Origin: Dyella marensis
GTDB lineage: Bacteria; Pseudomonadota; Gammaproteobacteria; Xanthomonadales; Rhodanobacteraceae
Direction of reading: 5' to 3'
Assembly (NCBI RefSeq): GCF_900112865.1
Contig: NZ_FONH01000009.1
Span: forward strand, 62,001 to 126,000
Length of the DNA: 64,000 bases
Each line of letters starts with the position of its first letter. The stretch's first letter is position 1. Shown one piece after another: positions 1 through 8,092 of the stretch. Below the pieces are notes generated by a model. That model was not told the DNA's origin and ran no database searches. It saw nothing but the letters and a program-made list of their open reading frames with translations. The position numbers and the translations under genes are program-made.

Positions 1-315
1 CCCGAGGGCGGCACCGGCCATAACGGCGTGCTGCGCGTGTTCCATGCGCGCATCTTCCAGGCCGCGCTGGACGCCGAGGTGCCGGTGCAGCCGGTGGCGC
101 TGCGCTTCGCGCGCGACGGTCGCCGGGTGATCGACGCGGGCTTTCGCGAGCACGAGAACTTCATGCAGAACTTCCTGCGCCTGCTGGGCGAGGCGCCGCT
201 GGACGCCGAAGTGCATTTCCTCGAGCCGGTGCCGGCCATGCCGGATGCGCGCCGCCGCATGGCCGAACTGTCGCGCGAACGCATCGCCGCGGCGCTGGAA
301 GACCGCACCGCATGA
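1..315 (+). CDS. lysophospholipid acyltransferase (PlsC family), C-terminal part
   Basis: The gene enters from the left edge, so its start and the HX4D acyltransferase motif lie outside the window. The first visible codons read PEGGTGHNG, which fits block III of PlsC/AGPAT enzymes (xPEGTxS-like), followed by a short helical tail. Such enzymes move an acyl chain to lysophosphatidic acid or a related lysolipid at the inner membrane. The stop TGA overlaps the ATG of the next gene in an ATGA, so the two are probably translationally coupled. Roughly 104 C-terminal residues are visible. The family call is good, but the precise substrate (LPA or another lipid) cannot be decided from this part. Confidence 0.7.
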   Translation, partial: PEGGTGHNGVLRVFHARIFQAALDAEVPVQPVALRFARDGRRVIDAGFREHENFMQNFLRLLGEAPLDAEVHFLEPVPAMPDARRRMAELSRERIAAALEDRTA

Positions 316-1313
316 CGCTCCCCCGAGGCGCCGACTTCAACCCGCCGTGGCCACTCACCAGCGGCCACATCCAGACCATGCTGTCCTCCAGCGGCGTGCG
401 CCGCCAGCTGCTGCCGCGCGCGGCGCAGGCGGTGCGCGAAGGCGCCGAGGAAACGATGGTGGATGGCGGCGACGGCGTGCGCCTGACCGGCGCCTACACC
501 GCGCAGAAAACACTCCCGCAGGCGCGCGGCCTGGCTGTGCTGTTCCACGGTTGGGAAGGCAGCGTCGATTCCACTTATGTGCTGCAGACCGGCAGCCGCC
601 TGCTGGCCGAAGGCTGGGACGTGTTCCGGCTGAATTTCCGCGACCACGGCGACAGCCATCCGCTCAACGAGGCGCTGTTCCATTCCTGCCGCATCGACGA
701 AGTGGTGCACGCGCTGGGCGACATCGCGCGCCGCTGGCCGTCGCGCAAGCTGGTGCTGGCGGGCTTCTCGCTGGGCGGCAACTTCGCGCTGCGCGCCGCG
801 TTGCGCGCGCCGGAAGCCGGCGTGCCGCTGGATTACGCGCTGGCGGTGTGCCCGATCGTCGATCCGGGCGAGGGCCTGTTCTCGTTGGAGGAATCGGCGC
901 CGTGGTTCTACCGGGCGTACTTCCTGCGCAAGTGGCGCCGGTCGCTGCGCGCCAAGCAGGCGGCCTTCCCGCATCGCCAGTACTTCGAACTGGATGAGCT
1001 CAAGCAGAACCTGCGCGGCCTGACCGAATCGCTGGTGCTGCGCCATACCGACTTCGGCTCGCTGCAGGCTTATCTGGACGGCTATTCGGTGGCCGGCGCC
1101 GCGCTCGAGCGCATGCAGATTCCGGCGACCATCCTCACCGCGCGCGACGATCCGGTGATTCCGGTCGACGCCTTCGAGAAGCTGCAGCTGCCGCCCTGCG
1201 TGGAGCTGGACATCGCACCGCACGGCGGTCATTGCGGCTTCATCCGCGGGATGGACATGACCAGCTTCACGGACGAGTACATCGCCGCGCGCTTCAACGC
1301 GCTGGCGGACTGA
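312..1313 (+). CDS. YheT-like alpha/beta hydrolase
   Basis: A 333-residue cytosolic hydrolase. The N-terminal SGHIQT (residues 17-22) is typical of the YheT/COG0429 group. A nucleophile elbow GFSLGG places the serine at residue 153, an Asp sits in TARDDPVIP and the His in HGGHCGF near the C-terminus, so the Ser-Asp-His triad looks complete. There is no signal peptide. The start overlaps the acyltransferase stop by four bases (ATGA), which supports this start and suggests a joint role in lipid or ester turnover. The natural substrate of this family is poorly known. The gene converges on the 2OG oxygenase with only 6 bp between stops. Confidence 0.85.
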   Translation: MTLPRGADFNPPWPLTSGHIQTMLSSSGVRRQLLPRAAQAVREGAEETMVDGGDGVRLTGAYTAQKTLPQARGLAVLFHGWEGSVDSTYVLQTGSRLLAEGWDVFRLNFRDHGDSHPLNEALFHSCRIDEVVHALGDIARRWPSRKLVLAGFSLGGNFALRAALRAPEAGVPLDYALAVCPIVDPGEGLFSLEESAPWFYRAYFLRKWRRSLRAKQAAFPHRQYFELDELKQNLRGLTESLVLRHTDFGSLQAYLDGYSVAGAALERMQIPATILTARDDPVIPVDAFEKLQLPPCVELDIAPHGGHCGFIRGMDMTSFTDEYIAARFNALAD

Positions 1314-1319
1314 CGCCCG

Positions 1320-1952
1320 TCAGAACACCGAGCCCGGCTCGCGCCGGCGCATCCAGCAGGCGATGCTCATGCGCTCGCGCGTAGCCGGCAGCACCTCGTG
1401 TTCGAAGCGCGCGGACAGGAACAGCACCATGCGGCCCGCGTGCGGCACCACGTCGTGGTGGCTGCCGTCGTCCAGATACAGGCGCAAGGCGCCGCCATCT
1501 TCCAGATGCCAGTCGGCATTGAGGTAATAGACCGCCGACACCACGCGCGCTTCGAGCTGACGCGGCTGGTCGAGATGACGCGCATAGCGCGCACCGGGCG
1601 GATACACCGCGTAATGCGCTTCGCTCTCCACCAGGCCGAGCATCAGGCTGCGGTTGAACGCCACGCGCAGCGTTTCGAGCGCATCGACATACGGCTGTTG
1701 TGCCGCGGTCGGCGCATTCATGTCGAACCAGCGGGTGCGATCGCCGCGCAGCGTGGACGCCACTTTCTCGCGGCCGATGCGCGCTTCCATCAGATCACCC
1801 GATGCATGCAAAGCCGCGCATTCGCGCGCCAACGCAGCAGTGGCTTCGTCGGAAAGCAGACCTTCGAGCACGCACCAGCCCTCGGCGGCGAGCGCATCGA
1901 TGGCGGCATCGATGGCGGCATCGATAGCGGCATCGATCTTGGCCGGATCCAT
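1320..1952 (-). CDS. 2OG-Fe(II) oxygenase (prolyl-4-hydroxylase-like)
   Basis: A 210-residue protein of the double-stranded beta-helix dioxygenase fold. The iron ligands are visible as HLD (H126, D128) and a distal H185 in FEHEVLP, with Arg192/194 in TRERMS suited to bind the 2-oxoglutarate carboxylate. It resembles SM-20/PHD-type prolyl hydroxylases, which use Fe(II), O2 and 2-oxoglutarate to hydroxylate a protein or small molecule. The first 20 residues are a repeated IDAA tract encoded by a 12-bp tandem repeat. It starts 4 bp after the AAA+ ATPase stop on the same strand, so the two are almost certainly cotranscribed. Substrate unknown; the ATPase context hints at a protein target. Confidence 0.8.
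   Translation of the reverse strand: MDPAKIDAAIDAAIDAAIDALAAEGWCVLEGLLSDEATAALARECAALHASGDLMEARIGREKVASTLRGDRTRWFDMNAPTAAQQPYVDALETLRVAFNRSLMLGLVESEAHYAVYPPGARYARHLDQPRQLEARVVSAVYYLNADWHLEDGGALRLYLDDGSHHDVVPHAGRMVLFLSARFEHEVLPATRERMSIACWMRRREPGSVF
1894..1937. repeat. 12-bp tandem repeat inside the 2OG oxygenase gene
   Basis: The unit GCATCGATGGCG occurs about 3.7 times (third copy with one change) and encodes repeated IDAA in the oxygenase N-terminus. Copy-number change would alter length by four residues without breaking the frame. Confidence 0.85.
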
Positions 1953-1956
1953 GGCC

Positions 1957-3432
1957 TCAGTCCGCCGGCACGCAACGTCCGCGCGCCCAGATGCGCAGCG
2001 CCTCGACCTGTTCGCGCATCAGCACCGACAGCGGCCGCGTCGCGCCCAGCGCGGCAAGCAGCATCGGCTGGTCCGGCGGCGCGGCGCCGCTGGTGGCGTC
2101 GTAAAGTGCGCTGACCACGGCCTGCTCGATTTCCGCGCCGGAGAAACCTTCGCTGGCAGCGGACAAGGCAGGGAGATCGAACTGCTCCACCGGCAGCTTC
2201 CGCCGGCGCAGATGCATCGCGAAGATGTCGTTGCGCACCGACGGCTTGGGCAGGTCGACGAAGAAGATCTCGTCGAAGCGTCCCTTGCGCAGCAGCTCGG
2301 CCGGCAACTCGTCCACCGCATTGGCGGTGGCGACCACGAACACCTTCGACCTGCGCTCGGCCATCCAGGTCAGCAGATAGCCGAGCACGCGGCGCGACAC
2401 GCCGCCGTCCTCGCCGCCGCTGGCCAGGCCTTTTTCGATCTCGTCGATCCACAGCACGCAGGGCGACAGCAGCTCGGTGCTGTGCAGCGCCTCGCGCAGG
2501 TTCTTCTCGGTCTCGCCCTGGTACTTGTTGTACAGCGCGCCGAAATCCATGCGCACCAGCGGCACGCCGAAGCCGCCGGCGATGGCCTTGGCCGCCAGGC
2601 TCTTGCCGCAACCCTGCACACCCAGCAGCAGCACGCCCTTGGGCGGGTCGAGCGTGGGATCGGGTTCGGCGGCCAGGAAGATCGCGCGCCGCCGCTGTAC
2701 CCAGTCGCGCACGCGGCTGACCCCGGCGATGTCGGCGAAGCTGGCGGTGGCGTATTCGTAATGCAGCAGGCCGGAGCGGTTGAGCAGTTCGAACTTGGTG
2801 CGCATCAGCTCGGGCAGGTCGCCGGCGGAGAGCGCGCCGTCGTTGTAGATCAGCTTGCGCACGATGCGCCGCGCATCCGGCGCGGCCAGGCCCAGCAGGT
2901 TGCGCACGATGGTGCGCGCGGCGTCGCCGTCCACTTCCACCCGGCGGCCGTGCTCGCGCTGCCAGGCCAGGGCCTCGGCGCGCAGGATCGCGGCCAGCTC
3001 CTTGATGTCCGGCAGCGACAGCGGCACGCGCATGCATAGCGCTTCCAGCTCCTCCGGCAGCTCGATCCGCGCGCCGACCAGCACCACCGTGTGCGCGGCC
3101 GAGCGCTGGCGCTGCACGATCTCGCGCAGCTGGCGCAGGGTCATGGCATAGCGCAGGAACGGATGGAAATCGAACAGCAGGTAGATGCCGCGCTCGGGCG
3201 CCTCGCGGATCGCATCCAGCGTGCTGTCGGCATCCGGCGCGATCGGCTCGCCGCCCTGGGCGAAGTCCAGCCGGTTCAGGCCGTCGGTCAGGGTCCAGCG
3301 CCACAGTGGCCGCAGCGACTGCGAAATGACGTGGCGGAAACACTCGATCACCCGCTGCTCGTCTACCGTTTCGATGACCAGCAGTGGCGTGGCAGCGCGC
3401 ACCAGGGTGGTCAGGTCCTGCAGTTCGCTCAT
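1957..3432 (-). CDS. AAA+ ATPase (Ycf46-like)
   Basis: A 491-residue AAA+ protein. The N-terminal 230 residues form an extra domain with a degenerate nucleotide-fold look (LLFDFHPFL near 85-93). The C-terminal half has Walker A GVQGCGKS (271-278), Walker B VLWIDEIEK (326-334), a second region of homology with RKGRFDEIFFVDLP carrying the arginine finger, and a helical lid. This arrangement matches bacterial/plastid Ycf46-type ATPases, whose cellular job is not well defined. It precedes the 2OG oxygenase by 4 bp on the same strand. The upstream divergent gap to the secreted dehydrogenase is 99 bp and should hold both promoters. Confidence 0.85.
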   Translation of the reverse strand: MSELQDLTTLVRAATPLLVIETVDEQRVIECFRHVISQSLRPLWRWTLTDGLNRLDFAQGGEPIAPDADSTLDAIREAPERGIYLLFDFHPFLRYAMTLRQLREIVQRQRSAAHTVVLVGARIELPEELEALCMRVPLSLPDIKELAAILRAEALAWQREHGRRVEVDGDAARTIVRNLLGLAAPDARRIVRKLIYNDGALSAGDLPELMRTKFELLNRSGLLHYEYATASFADIAGVSRVRDWVQRRRAIFLAAEPDPTLDPPKGVLLLGVQGCGKSLAAKAIAGGFGVPLVRMDFGALYNKYQGETEKNLREALHSTELLSPCVLWIDEIEKGLASGGEDGGVSRRVLGYLLTWMAERRSKVFVVATANAVDELPAELLRKGRFDEIFFVDLPKPSVRNDIFAMHLRRRKLPVEQFDLPALSAASEGFSGAEIEQAVVSALYDATSGAAPPDQPMLLAALGATRPLSVLMREQVEALRIWARGRCVPAD

Positions 3433-3531
3433 CGATCGTCCCTTCTCAGGCGCGCACGATATCAGAGCGGCAGAGGCAAACTCACGCGCGCCGGTATAGG
3501 CTTCGGGGCTCCGCCCATCCGGAGGTCCCCC

Positions 3532-4623
3532 ATGCGTCCGTTCCTCGCTCTCGCGCTCGGCCTGCTCGCCCTACCGGCCCTGGCCGATCCCCAGCTGGAC
3601 AAGCTGACCCTGCCCAAGGGTTTCCACATCGCCGTCTACACCGACCAAACCCCCAATGCCCGCGAGATCGCGCTCGGCGCCAAGGGCACGGTGTTCGTCG
3701 GTTCCAACGACGCCGGCAAGGTCTATGCGCTCACCGACAGCACCGGCAGCGGCAAGGCCGACAAGGTACGCGTGATCGCCACCGGCCTGCAGCTGCCGGT
3801 CGGCGTGGCGTTCAAGGACGGCGACCTGTACGTGTCCGCGGTGAGCAAGATCGTGGTGCTGCGCGATATCGAGAACCACCTCGACAGCCCGCCCAAGCCC
3901 GAAGTGGTCTATGACAAGTTCCCGACCGATACGCACCACGGCTGGAAATTCATCGCCTTCGGCCCCGACGGCAAGCTGTACGTGCCGATCGGCGCGCCTT
4001 GCAATATCTGCGACAAGGGCAAGGACTACGCCAAGCTCACCCGCCTCAACAAGGACGGCACCGGCCTGGAAGATGTGGCCTACGGCATCCGCAACACGGT
4101 CGGCTTCACCTGGCGCCCGGGCAGCAACGACCTGTGGTTCACCGAGAACGGCCGCGACCTGCTGGGCGACGACATGCCCAGCGACGAGCTCAACCGCCTG
4201 ACCAAGGTGGGCGAGCACTTCGGCTACCCCTATTGCCACCAGGGCGACACGCTCGACCCGGAGTTCGGCAAGGGCAAGAACTGCAAGGACTACACGCCGC
4301 CGGTGCTCAAGCTCGGCCCGCACGTGGCGTCGCTGGGCCTGCGCTTCTACGAGGGCAAGCAATTTCCGGCCGCCTACAAGGGCGCGCTGATCGTCGCCGA
4401 GCATGGCTCGTGGAACCGCACCAAGAAATCCGGCTACCGCGTGATGACGGTGCGCCTCAACGGCAACAAAGTGGTGTCGTACGAGCCGCTGATCGAAGGC
4501 TTCATGCAGGACGAGAAGGCCTGGGGCCGCCCCGCCGACGTGCAGCCGCTGCCGGATGGCAGCCTGCTGGTCAGCGACGACGAGGCGGGCGCGGTCTATC
4601 GCGTCACCTATCAGGCCAAGTAA
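3532..4623 (+). CDS. secreted PQQ-dependent sugar/sorbosone dehydrogenase-like protein
   Basis: A 363-residue six-bladed beta-propeller of the soluble glucose/L-sorbosone dehydrogenase family. The start at 3532 follows GGAGG with good spacing and opens with a signal peptide (MRPFLALALGLLALPALA|DP), so the enzyme is periplasmic. Propeller signatures include THHGWKFIAFGPDGKLYVP and WFTENGRDLLGDDMPSDELN, and GSWNRTKKSGYRV near the end is characteristic. Members oxidise aldoses or related sugars using PQQ, but many have no measured activity. The PEBP gene follows after 17 bp on the same strand, suggesting an operon. Two cysteine pairs suit a periplasmic fold. Confidence 0.85.
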   Translation: MRPFLALALGLLALPALADPQLDKLTLPKGFHIAVYTDQTPNAREIALGAKGTVFVGSNDAGKVYALTDSTGSGKADKVRVIATGLQLPVGVAFKDGDLYVSAVSKIVVLRDIENHLDSPPKPEVVYDKFPTDTHHGWKFIAFGPDGKLYVPIGAPCNICDKGKDYAKLTRLNKDGTGLEDVAYGIRNTVGFTWRPGSNDLWFTENGRDLLGDDMPSDELNRLTKVGEHFGYPYCHQGDTLDPEFGKGKNCKDYTPPVLKLGPHVASLGLRFYEGKQFPAAYKGALIVAEHGSWNRTKKSGYRVMTVRLNGNKVVSYEPLIEGFMQDEKAWGRPADVQPLPDGSLLVSDDEAGAVYRVTYQAK

Positions 4624-4640
4624 ACCACCAGGAGACCGCC

Positions 4641-5270
4641 GTGCAACTTCGCAGTGACAGTTTCCAGAACGGCCAGCCGGTGCCCGCGCGCTGCGCATTC
4701 GGCAAGCCGGGCGATCCGGTCGCCCTGTCGGACAACCTGAGCCCGCACCTGGCATGGAAGGACGCGCCGCCGGCGACGCGCTCCTACGTGCTCACCTGCA
4801 TCGATTCCGACGTGCCCAGCCGCGGCGACGACGTCAACCAGGGCGACCGCGTGGTGCCGGCGGATCTGCCGCGGGTGGAGTTCGTGCACTGGCTGATGGC
4901 CGATATCCCCGTGGAGTACACGGAGCTGGCCGAAGGCGCGTGCAGCGACGGCATCGTCGCGCACGGCAAGCGCGCACCGTCCGGCCCGCCCGGCAGCGTG
5001 CAGGGCAAGAACGACTACACCGGCTGGTTCCACGGCGACAAGGACATGGGTGGCGAATACCTCGGCTACGACGGCCCGTGTCCGCCGTGGAACGACGAGC
5101 GCGTGCACCACTATCACTTTCGCGTGCATGCGCTGGACGTGGAGAAGCTCAATCTCGCTGACGGCTTCACTCTCGACGAACTGCGCAAGGTGATGCACGG
5201 CCACGTGCTGGCGCAGGCCGAGATCGTCGGCACGTATGCGATCTACGGCAAGGCGGTGGTGCGCGCTTAG
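4641..5270 (+). CDS. YbhB/YbcL-type PEBP (Raf kinase inhibitor-like) protein
   Basis: A 209-residue phosphatidylethanolamine-binding-protein homologue. The start is a GTG at 4641 preceded by AGGAG in the 17-bp gap after the dehydrogenase gene. Family hallmarks are SDNLSPHLAWKDAPP at the N-terminus, SYVLTCIDSDVPS and FVHWLMADIP, and YDGPCPPWNDERVHHYHF in the ligand-pocket region. There is no signal peptide, so it is cytosolic. It has about 40 residues more than E. coli YbhB. Bacterial members are widely conserved, but their ligand and role are not established. The adjacency to the sugar dehydrogenase suggests cotranscription only. Confidence 0.85.
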   Translation: MQLRSDSFQNGQPVPARCAFGKPGDPVALSDNLSPHLAWKDAPPATRSYVLTCIDSDVPSRGDDVNQGDRVVPADLPRVEFVHWLMADIPVEYTELAEGACSDGIVAHGKRAPSGPPGSVQGKNDYTGWFHGDKDMGGEYLGYDGPCPPWNDERVHHYHFRVHALDVEKLNLADGFTLDELRKVMHGHVLAQAEIVGTYAIYGKAVVRA

Positions 5271-5415
5271 CTCGCGTTCAATCGAAACGCAGCCTGGCAC
5301 AACGATGTGGTGAGGGCGTGGAGGCCGCGGCGCGCGGCCTTCACGCAGGCAAGGCGCGGGCTATGGATGAATGGCCGCAAGGGGCTTTCGACCGCAGCTA
5401 TCGAGGAACCTCGCC

Positions 5416-5571
5416 ATGCTTCACTATGCCCTGGTCTTTCTGGTCATCGCCATCATCGCGGCGCTGCTGGGCTTCACTGGCATCGCGGGCGCCGCGGCCG
5501 GCATCGCCAAGATTCTGTTCATCGTCTTCCTGATCCTCGCGATCATTGCCTTCTTCCGACGGGCCAGCTGA
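5416..5571 (+). CDS. DUF1328 small membrane protein
   Basis: A 51-residue hydrophobic protein starting [20 protein letters not shown], with a second membrane segment [15 protein letters not shown]. Both its size and the [14 protein letters not shown] signature match the DUF1328/YtjA family found in most proteobacteria. The start at 5416 is chosen because it gives the family length; GAGGAA lies upstream. An upstream in-frame ATG at 5371 would add 15 non-conserved residues. Members are often induced by envelope or general stress. It lies just ahead of the YqjD/E/K-like set, which has similar stress-linked membrane functions. Confidence 0.88.
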   Translation: MLHYALVFLVIAIIAALLGFTGIAGAAAGIAKILFIVFLILAIIAFFRRAS

Positions 5572-5674
5572 ACAGGGGCGCCGCCGCGCGCCCATCGAGG
5601 CGGGATTTTCGCTAGAGTCAACAACCCGCGGTCGATACCCGCAGCCCACCATCCCGTCCCCCAAGGAGAACGCC

Positions 5675-6058
5675 ATGAACAAAGAAGTCCAGGCGAAGGA
5701 AGTGGTTCCCGAGCAGGCCGTCGGCACGGGCGGCAGTCGTATCGAGGAGAACGCCGAGCGCTTCAAGCGCGCCACCTCCGATGCGGTGGCTACGGCCAAG
5801 GACAAGGTCGACCATGTCGCCGACCGCGTCGAGGACGGCCTGCATCGCGCGACCGACAAGGCCGCCGACGCCGCCACCCGCGCCAGCGAAAAGGCGAACG
5901 AATACAGCGAGCGCGGACGCGAAGCCTACGACGAGGCGATGGACCGCGCCGACGTGTGGCTGGAACGCGCGCGCGACTACGTGCGCGAGAAGCCGGTGCA
6001 GTCGGTGGCCATCGCGCTCGGCGCGGGTTGGCTGCTCGGCCGCATCCTGCGCCGCTGA
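5675..6058 (+). CDS. DUF883 / YqjD-ElaB-like membrane-anchored protein
   Basis: A 127-residue protein that is a long charged amphipathic helix (residues 20-100, rich in Ala, Asp, Lys, Arg) followed by VREKPVQSVAIALGAGWLLGRILRR, the C-tail transmembrane anchor seen in E. coli YqjD, ElaB and YgaM. Those proteins anchor ribosomes to the inner membrane in stationary phase. The start at 5675 is supported by AAGGAG nine bases upstream. The next three genes are YqjE-like, YqjK-like and a transporter, the first two of which reproduce the E. coli yqjD-E-K order. Confidence 0.85.
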   Translation: MNKEVQAKEVVPEQAVGTGGSRIEENAERFKRATSDAVATAKDKVDHVADRVEDGLHRATDKAADAATRASEKANEYSERGREAYDEAMDRADVWLERARDYVREKPVQSVAIALGAGWLLGRILRR

Positions 6059-6076
6059 TCTTGCAGAGATCAGCGG

Positions 6077-6607
6077 ATGCACGATCCCGGCCGTGAGGGC
6101 GGCGGGCGCGAGGACAGCCCCGCCGGTCCCGGGGAACGCCCCCGCGAAGAACCGTTTCACGGACAGCCGTCCGCCGAGGCGGACGCTGTCGATCCGGGCA
6201 TTCTCGACGAGATAGGCCGCGCCGGGCGCGCGGCCAAACACCTGTTCGGCGCGCAGCTTTCGTTATTCGTGGCCGAGCTGGGCTTGGCGCGCAGCGCGGT
6301 TTCCTGGATGCTGCTGGCCGCGCTCGCCGCCACCGTGGCCGGCGTCGGCCTGGGCCTGACCATGATGGCCCTGGCCGGCGTGCTGCTGGCCGCATGGCTG
6401 CATTCCTGGCCGTTGGCGCTGGTGATACTGGGCGTGCTGCAGCTGCTGTTCCTGGTCGGCATGATCTGGCTGTTCCGTCGCTGCATGCATTGGCTGACGC
6501 TGCCCGACTCCCGTCACGCCTGGCGTGAGACCATACGGCAGGCGATGCGCCGTTCGGAGCGCCAGGCGCCGCCGGATCCGGTCGCCGACCGGGAGGAGGG
6601 GATATGA
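6077..6607 (+). CDS. YqjE-like phage-holin-superfamily membrane protein
   Basis: A 176-residue protein with a polar Gly/Pro/Glu-rich N-terminal 40 residues, an amphipathic helix (AAKHLFGAQLSLFVAELG) and two membrane spans at about 75-97 and 105-132. This is the layout of the YqjE/DUF1469 (putative actinobacterial holin-X/phage holin) family. It follows the YqjD-like gene by 18 bp, and its TGA overlaps the next ATG (ATGA), so it is part of one operon. Function is unknown beyond association with the envelope. Confidence 0.78.
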   Translation: MHDPGREGGGREDSPAGPGERPREEPFHGQPSAEADAVDPGILDEIGRAGRAAKHLFGAQLSLFVAELGLARSAVSWMLLAALAATVAGVGLGLTMMALAGVLLAAWLHSWPLALVILGVLQLLFLVGMIWLFRRCMHWLTLPDSRHAWRETIRQAMRRSERQAPPDPVADREEGI

Positions 6608-6894
6608 GTCTGTTCAAGCATCTTCGTGCCGTGCGTGAGGCGCGCGAGCGGGTCGCGGATGCGCGCCAGGCGCTGGCGGAACCTGCCGGCGCCCTGTTAG
6701 CGCGCGGCCGCCAGCATCCGCTCGGCACCGTCAGCGTGGCCGCGGGCCTGGGCTTCGTACTGGGCCAGTTGAACGTGCATCCGCTGCGCATCCCCGGCCT
6801 GGGCGCGCTGCTCAACGGCACCGTGGCCGAACTGGTCGCCCAGGGCGTGCGCCTGGTGGCCGAATTCAGCGAAGGCGGCTTCGACCCCTCATGA
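6604..6894 (+). CDS. YqjK-like small protein
   Basis: A 96-residue basic/amphipathic protein beginning MSLFKHLRAVREARERVADA, with one weak hydrophobic segment (LGTVSVAAGLGFVLGQLNV). Its size and place after YqjD- and YqjE-like genes match YqjK/DUF3618-type partners. Both ends overlap neighbours by ATGA, so translation is coupled from the YqjE-like gene into this one and on into the transporter. No catalytic motif is visible. Confidence 0.65.
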   Translation: MSLFKHLRAVREARERVADARQALAEPAGALLARGRQHPLGTVSVAAGLGFVLGQLNVHPLRIPGLGALLNGTVAELVAQGVRLVAEFSEGGFDPS

Positions 6895-8042
6895 ACGCGA
6901 TCGGTCCCCTGGCGCCGCCGCCGGAGAGCAGCGGCGGCGCTCTGCCTGCGCCACCCTCGCCGGTCGATGAGCCGCCACCCAAGCGCCGCATGCCGTCCGT
7001 GCGGTTTACCCAGCGCCACCTGCTGGGCATTCGCGCCGTGCTCAATGTGCTGCTGCTGCTGGCGTTGCTGTATACCGTCACGCTCGCGCGCGACCTGCTG
7101 ATTCCGCTGGTGCTGGCCGGCTTCATCGGCCTTGCGCTCAATCCCATCGTCGCTTTCGCCGCGCGCCGGCGCGTTCCGCGCTGGCTCAGTGCCAGCTTCC
7201 TGGTGATCGCGCTGATCGCCGGCATCGGCACCGGCATCGCGCGCCTGACGCCGCCGGCGCTGGAATGGTTCCACGATGCGCCCAGCCTGGTGCGCAGCTT
7301 CGTGCCCAAGCTGCGCACCGTCATGCAACCGTTCGAAGCGGCCAACCGCGCGACCCAGAGCCTGGTCGGCGGTCCGGCGCGCCCGGCGCCGCGCGCCGCC
7401 GCGGTAAGCATCGACGCCTGGGACGTGCTGGCCGGCACGCCCAAGGTGCTGGCCGCGGTGCTGACCGTGGTGCTGCTGGTGTTCTTCTTCCTGATCTACG
7501 GCGACGCCCTGCTGCGGCGGCTGGTCGAGATCGCGCCGAACTTCCGCTACAAGCGCCGCACCGTGTCCATCGTGCGCAGCATCCAGGTCGAGGTGTCGCG
7601 CTACATTCTCACCACGGTGGTGATCAACGGCACGCTGGGCGTGGTCACCGCCACCATGCTATGGGCGTATGCGGTGCCCGACCCCCTGCTGTGGGGTTCG
7701 GTGGCGATGATCGCCAACTTCATTCCCTACGTCGGCTCGATCACCACCACCACGCTGCTGGCGGTGGTCGGCCTGCTGCATTTCGACCAGCCGGGCCAGG
7801 CCCTGCTGCCGGCGCTGACCTTCGCCGGCATCACCGCGGTGGAAGGCAACCTGATCACGCCGCTGATCCAGGGCCGGCGCATGCGCCTGAGCCCGGTGGC
7901 GATCCTGCTGTGGCTGCTGGTATGGGGCTGGCTGTGGGGCATCCCCGGCGCGCTGCTGGCCGTGCCGATGCTGACCAGCGTGAAGCTGATCGCGGAGAAG
8001 ATCCGCGGCTGGCGCTGGTTTGCGCTAGTAGTGCAGCGCTGA
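6891..8042 (+). CDS. AI-2E family transporter (PerM/YdiK-like)
   Basis: A 383-residue inner-membrane protein of the AI-2E exporter (UPF0118) superfamily. It has a proline-rich cytosolic N-tail, then about seven to eight membrane spans, including LLALLYTVTLARDLLIPLVLAGF and the family-typical C-terminal stretch with VEGNLITPLIQGRRMRLSPVAIL. Members export small molecules; a few move autoinducer-2 and others act in sodium/proton exchange, so the substrate here is open. The ATGA overlap with the YqjK-like gene marks it as the last gene of that operon. Confidence 0.85.
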   Translation: MNAIGPLAPPPESSGGALPAPPSPVDEPPPKRRMPSVRFTQRHLLGIRAVLNVLLLLALLYTVTLARDLLIPLVLAGFIGLALNPIVAFAARRRVPRWLSASFLVIALIAGIGTGIARLTPPALEWFHDAPSLVRSFVPKLRTVMQPFEAANRATQSLVGGPARPAPRAAAVSIDAWDVLAGTPKVLAAVLTVVLLVFFFLIYGDALLRRLVEIAPNFRYKRRTVSIVRSIQVEVSRYILTTVVINGTLGVVTATMLWAYAVPDPLLWGSVAMIANFIPYVGSITTTTLLAVVGLLHFDQPGQALLPALTFAGITAVEGNLITPLIQGRRMRLSPVAILLWLLVWGWLWGIPGALLAVPMLTSVKLIAEKIRGWRWFALVVQR

Positions 8043-8059
8043 CCACACGCTTCGCGCAT

Positions 8060-8091
8060 GTTGGGGTTCGCTGTGCTCACCCCAACCTACG
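8060..8091. repeat. single arm of the REP-like repeat family
   Basis: GTTGGGGTTCGC...GCTCACCCCAACCTACG, one copy of the repeat found as facing pairs elsewhere in the window (19.9, 26.4, 33.4, 40.8, 59.0 kb). It lies between two convergent genes, as most copies do. Confidence 0.8.
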
Positions 8092-8092
8092 T

